Source: Carposina sasakii
Lineage: Eukaryota > Arthropoda > Insecta > Lepidoptera > Carposinidae
Assembly: GCA_014607495.2 (NCBI GenBank)
Contig: CP053159.1
Span: forward strand, 4,781,501 to 4,845,500
Direction of reading: 5' to 3'
DNA length: 64,000 nucleotides
Below are positions 51,801 through 57,800 of the stretch, piece by piece. The notes under the pieces are model-generated. The model had not been told where the DNA came from. It saw nothing but the letters and a program-made list of their open reading frames with translations, and ran no database searches. The translations under genes and the position numbers were made by a program. The first letter of the stretch is position 1, and every line of letters begins with the position of its first letter.

Positions 51801-54800
51801 TCATTTGTACATTTTGAAAGTTATGTTACCAAAATTTGATTTGGTTTTACTTTTGGCCGTAACCCTTCTTTCTTGGGAATAACTGGAGAATCTTCTAATA
51901 GATAAAATTCTGGAGTCGGGGTGTTCATCACCAAACTCAAATTTATGAATATTTATATGTATCGGTACATAGGTCCGAGATCAACAGCAAGTAATTTTAT
52001 AACATTCAAATCTTGCACTTGAAATAACTTCACCAGTACAGGCCCGCAACGGTGATAAAAAATAATCGTATAAGACTTTCTTCACTTTGGAACTAAATAC
52101 TGATTTTTTAACTGACATACAAAATTGTGCAGGAGCTGAAGGGGTTCATCCAGTGGAGGGAGTGGTGATGAGAGCGGTTCATCCAGCGGAGATGAAAGTG
52201 GATCATCTAGTGGAGATGAAAGCGGATCATCCAGCGGAGACGAAAGTGGATCATCCAGTGGAGATGAAAGTGGATCATCCAGCGGAGACGAAAGTGGATC
52301 ATCCAGTGGAGACGAAAGTGGATCATCCAGTGGAGACGAAAGTGGATCATCCAGTGGAGACGAAAGTGGATCATCTAGCGGTGACGAAAGTGGGTCATCC
52401 AGTGGAGACGAAAGTGGATCATCCAGTGGAGACGAAAGTGGGTCATCCAGTGGAGACGAAAGTGGATCATCTAGCGGGGAAGAAAGTGGTTCATCTAGCG
52501 GTGACGAAAGTGGGTCATCCAGTGGAGACGAAAGTGGATCATCCAGTGGGGAAGAAAGTGGATCATCCAGCGGAGATGAAAGTGGATCATCCAGCGGAGA
52601 CGAAAGTGGATCATCCAGCGGAGATGAAAGTGGATCATCCAGCGGGGAAGAAAGTGGATCATCCAGCGGTGACGAAAGTGGATCATCTAGCGGAGACGAA
52701 AGTGGATCATCTAGCGGGGACACGTGCGCTAGTGCAATAGGTAATGTACATATAAATTTTTATTTCAATAACAACTCAATGACATACTAAGCGTTGTTTC
52801 AATATAGGTTCCAACTAGTAGTGACTGTCTGTTGGCTAAGCCAAAGGCATTGGTTCGAATCCCTATAAGGCTGTCCACTTGAGCGAAAAGAGGTTGTGCA
52901 CCGGAAAAACGGAGAAACAGTAACCAATAGAATTTCAGGTCAGGAGCTGAGCCTATATACGTATACAATGCTATTGGTTAAATTTTTCAGTTGCTCCGCT
53001 CCGGTGGACAATATGGAGTTTTACGTAGAACTTGTTTAGATGTAACGCTATATTTATTCACTACTAGTGGATACCCGCGACTTCGTCCGCGTGGACTGCA
53101 GAAAAAACAAACTGTCCAAATGATCCGGCATAAAAATATTTTACCGGGATAAAAAGTAGCCTATGTGTTAATCCGGGGTGTCAGCTAACTTCATTCCAAA
53201 TTCGTTTCTACGTAAAAGAGTAACAAACATCTGTTTCTAACTTAGCTACTTGTTTATGTTTAAGTTATTTTCTTATAACATCTCACAACATGGTATTTCA
53301 TTATATCAACAGCCGAAGCTCTCGCCGCCGCAGCCGCTGCCTCAGCGTCAGCTTCAGGTACAGGATAAGATAATTCTTTATTACGCTATATCTTTTTTAC
53401 GATATGCGAATTTTATTCTACAAAGCTTTTTCTTTCACCTAACCAGTATTCACTTATCACAAAACAGCCAATTGCAGTGCATTTCTTCTCATCATCACCA
53501 ATATTTATCTTAATCGAAGCATACATGGGTCTGATTTCCAAGAGTTTAGTTATCACATTGTATTTTTCTGCTAAAATGCCCGTAGACGCAACAAACATTT
53601 CAACAAAACTTTAAAAATCTACAGAAACACTGCAGACATTTGACTCGATACCTTTCAGTAAGTTTAATCGATGTCATCTTTACACTACTGAACAACACTG
53701 GTAGATTCCGTTTTATAGAATAACTTCCTTACATAGTTAACGTAGTCATTTACTGAGCAACTAGCGCTTTCGAAACGCAATCTAGTTTAGTCATGAAATA
53801 AATAAAAAATACACTAATCGTATAATTACTTACAGGTGATACAGCCGCTGCCGCTGCTGCTGCCGGAGGGTCAGGTAAAGTACGGACAGTTACTACAATG
53901 AATTTCTTACAATGACCTTTCCCTTATTATCTCATATTCATAAACTGCATGGGTTTTCATGCTGTCTCTATCCTGCTCGAGTTTTAGAAAAAGACGGCAT
54001 CAACTTCAGAAAGGCTATCTGTGCAAGACTATTGGCTAACTGTCATTACTAACGAGCACGGTTGTCAACCGAAATTGGTTACTCACTGCCAGTGTCATAA
54101 TTTTTATATCGCGTATCTTGTATATCATAAGACGTATCTCTTCGATGCCTAACGTGCGATGGTGTATATCGAATCCCGTGACGTCAGATACGAAATTTCT
54201 ATCGATATTATGCGACTGATTTAAACATCTTGCGATATGTGCTCAGATGAATATGCGATATAGGTACCATAATTTGCAATAAATTATGTTATTTTAATTT
54301 TGGTCGTATTATACCGATTCTATATTATCTTTGCCTATTATTGTCTTATTTACGCCAAATGAAAGGCTAAAGTATACCTACAGTGCACAAATAGCCAATA
54401 ACGACGAAAATTATGTTTGTGTTATGATGGATGAAAAATTCCAGAAAATCCTCGGAAACAGGTCCAATGTTAGTACCTACATATTTATTACTAGAGCAAT
54501 ATACCTGAACTAGCGTCAGGGACCCTTTTTGTAGCAAATAAAAGGTGCCAGTTAAGTTCTCTAAGTAATTGCATCACAGGCAAATTACGACGTAGTTAAT
54601 TTTAAGAGGATTTTTATACCATTTTAGAATCATTATGAAATAGGCATGTTTTTTAAATAATGGGCAGATTTAATGTCATACATTTATTTACACCATAATG
54701 CGTTAAGGTGGCTCTGCCCTAAAAACATCTATTTTTTTTAACTAACAACCAAGAATATATTTTCGATTAAATAGCTTAAATTGTAGCTGTACTTGTACTA

Positions 54801-57800
54801 AAGCAACTTAAAAAAAACAGAATGAAAAAATATAATTTTTTACAAAAGTGGCATACGAATTAGTGCTATTTTTGTCAAGGGTTTGCTTCGAGATTATGGG
54901 ATACTAGTGACCCGCCCTCGCTTCGCTTCGGTACATATTCTCTAAAATTTGGAATTCCCGTTTGTCCCGTTCCCGTGGGAATTTCGGGAAATAAGTCCTC
55001 AGTACTTCCTTACACTCCCTACCGAATATACCTGTCATATTTCATCATTATTTGTCAATTGGTTTGCGTAACGATTGGGAATTCCCGTTTGTCCCGTTCC
55101 CGTGGGAATTTCGGGAAATTCGTTCTTAGTGCTTCCTCGCACTACCTAACGAATAGATATGCCCGATTTCTGCTTTATATTTATAGCGGTTTTCGTAAAA
55201 AATGAAATTCCCGTTTGTTCCGTTCAGGTGGAAATTTCGAGAAATACGTTTTCAGTGTCTCCTCACACTCACTACCAAATTTCATCATTATATTGTGTCA
55301 AATGGTTTTCGTTAAAATTGGGAATTCCCGTTTGTCCAGTTCCCGTGGGAATTACGGGAAATCTGTTCTTTGTGTTCCCTAGCAGTCCCTATTCGGGAAA
55401 TATGTTCTCAGTTCTTTCTTACACTCCCGAATATACCTGTCATATTTCATCTCTATATGTCATGTGGTTTTCGTAAAAACTTGAAATTCCTGTTTGTGCC
55501 GTTCGCATGGGAATTTCGGGAAACCCTTTACTTTGTGTCTTTTACACCCCCTAACAAATATACATACCAAATTTCATCTGTGTACGACAAACGGTTTATT
55601 TTTATACTTATTAAATAAGCTTTTGTTCCGGTACAGTGCAAATTTCGGTAAAAATTTGTAATTCCTGTCTGCCCCGTTCCCATGATCATTTTGGGAAATC
55701 CGTTCTTAGTACTCTCTTATACCTCCTAATGAACATAAACACCAAAAGGGAGTGGGTGTAATTTACTTGTAAAATTTATTTGTATACATGTGTCCGTTTC
55801 TTCGTGGGGTCATGTAGGTATGTTGTTAAAAATCAAGTGACAGATCGAGTGCCGACCCCGCCGACCCCGCGTATGACATTTTCGTTTCTCGACATTTTTG
55901 TTGGGAATAGTGATAGCCAATACCGATTGTGAGTTTTGACAGTTCATCGTTGATCATTTTGCTTCATCATAACTGTCAAAAAAGATAGCCAATAAAACAT
56001 TGGAAAAATGGACCATAAATCATAAATTGTTATATTTTGTATAGGTGCATCTGCTTCAGCTGCTGCCGGAGGATCATGTATGAGAATTCCATTCATAATA
56101 TTATAAGGTTAATTTAATTAGCTGGATGTCACACAATAAAAATAATTCACTACAAATATCCTGTCACGTGTTAAAATCAAATGGACACAACAACTTTTAA
56201 TAATAGGGATGTTGACAGTTATTTCATTTGTATTTATATCGAAAGATCATAAAGAAACATTTCCGGGATATAACAATTTCAAAATCTCAATTTTAGACTT
56301 GCAAAAAAACGCTCCATACAAACTGCTCCCACTTTATGACGTCGCGTTTTTGCTAACTGTATGCGCGTAAAAGAATTATGTTACGTTTATAAATATGGTC
56401 ACAAAATAAAAGTTGCTGTAAATGATGCTGCAGGTGGTCATGTCTTATAGTAATTTTCAATTAATTTCACATTTGAAAAATGGACTTGCCCACTTAACTT
56501 TAACTACCTCATTTGGACATTTAATCATATTGTAATTTTACAGATGGGTATGATTTTGATGATTTATCATAATCATAAAATGTCATTAAAATTCAACCCA
56601 TCAATTCAATAACATCCCAATTGTATATACGAGTATTTTAATTTTATTACCCCTCATGGCAGTCTTGTGGCCGTTCCCTGGGGGAGGCCTACGTCCAGCA
56701 GTGGACTGCAATAGACTGATGCTGATGATGATGATGACTCTATTATTTAGGAACCGGCGTAGCAACTGGCGGCAATCCAACATGTAATCAAATATGTTCA
56801 GTTAAACTTTTTTTAAATCTTAGGGCTAATTTTTACAAGATAGCCTACATGAAGGATAAATTTGATGCTGTCTTTCTGTAAAATCTGATCAAGAGAGAGA
56901 CAGTATAAACTTTATCCATCAGATAAGCTATATTTAAATTTGAAAAAATCGGTCCTTAGATAATCTTAATTCCGATAAGGCAAAAGTGGGAAGCACTGGC
57001 CATGCCTGCGGTGGCGTACTGCTAGGACCACTACGGGTATGGGCGGATGAGGCAAAAAAATTGAACAATAAGTCGGTGTGGACAAAACTACCTTAACTAA
57101 TTGTTTTATTGTAAAACAGCCTATCTTAATAAATTAAGGGCCAGAGTAGAAGTCGGAGAACACATGTACATAAGAGGTTGCAATAATAAATTGCAATTCA
57201 TATTTTTTGCCGAACAAAGAATACCAATTAGGGCCAATTTTTACAAGAGTCTGATAGCCTACATGAACGATAAATAATAATAATTAATAAATAATGGAAA
57301 AATCGACCCTCAGATATCTTAGTTAGTGTAGTATCTCTGGACTTTGAGCTTTGAAATGACGCCCATGTAGGCGATTCCGAAAAAAATTTGAACTGGAACA
57401 AAGCCGAAACCGGAGCCGCTGTAAAAGCTCGGCACCAATCAATGTTCACTTAACGGTGATACATTTCATCACGAGATAGATATTTATTATTATTCTGTCA
57501 GTCACAACCGCTGCGCGCTAAAATATATCTTATTACGGTAAGTAAATACTGCTGTGCACCGGGATTCGTTAGAAATGCGTTTTGGCTCCATTTAAGCGGA
57601 ACTGCCCCCATGTTGTGTATTAGGTACCTACTTGCTATGTAGAAGGTATTACCTATTAATCGGTGTTGTTAGTAACTTAAACATATATCTTTTGTTTTCC
57701 TACAGCCAACACTTACAATCCGGTATTCACCGTATTGGAAGGTGTAGTTCCATTAGTGGAATATATTTTCACAAGAGGTAAGTTGGAAATTTCTTGAAAA

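Noticed and set aside
56521..56573. Possible exon after TTTTACAG at 56543 (GYDFDDLS)
   Set aside because: In the required phase it meets TAA before any donor. It could be an alternative terminal exon, but there is no supporting signal beyond the acceptor.
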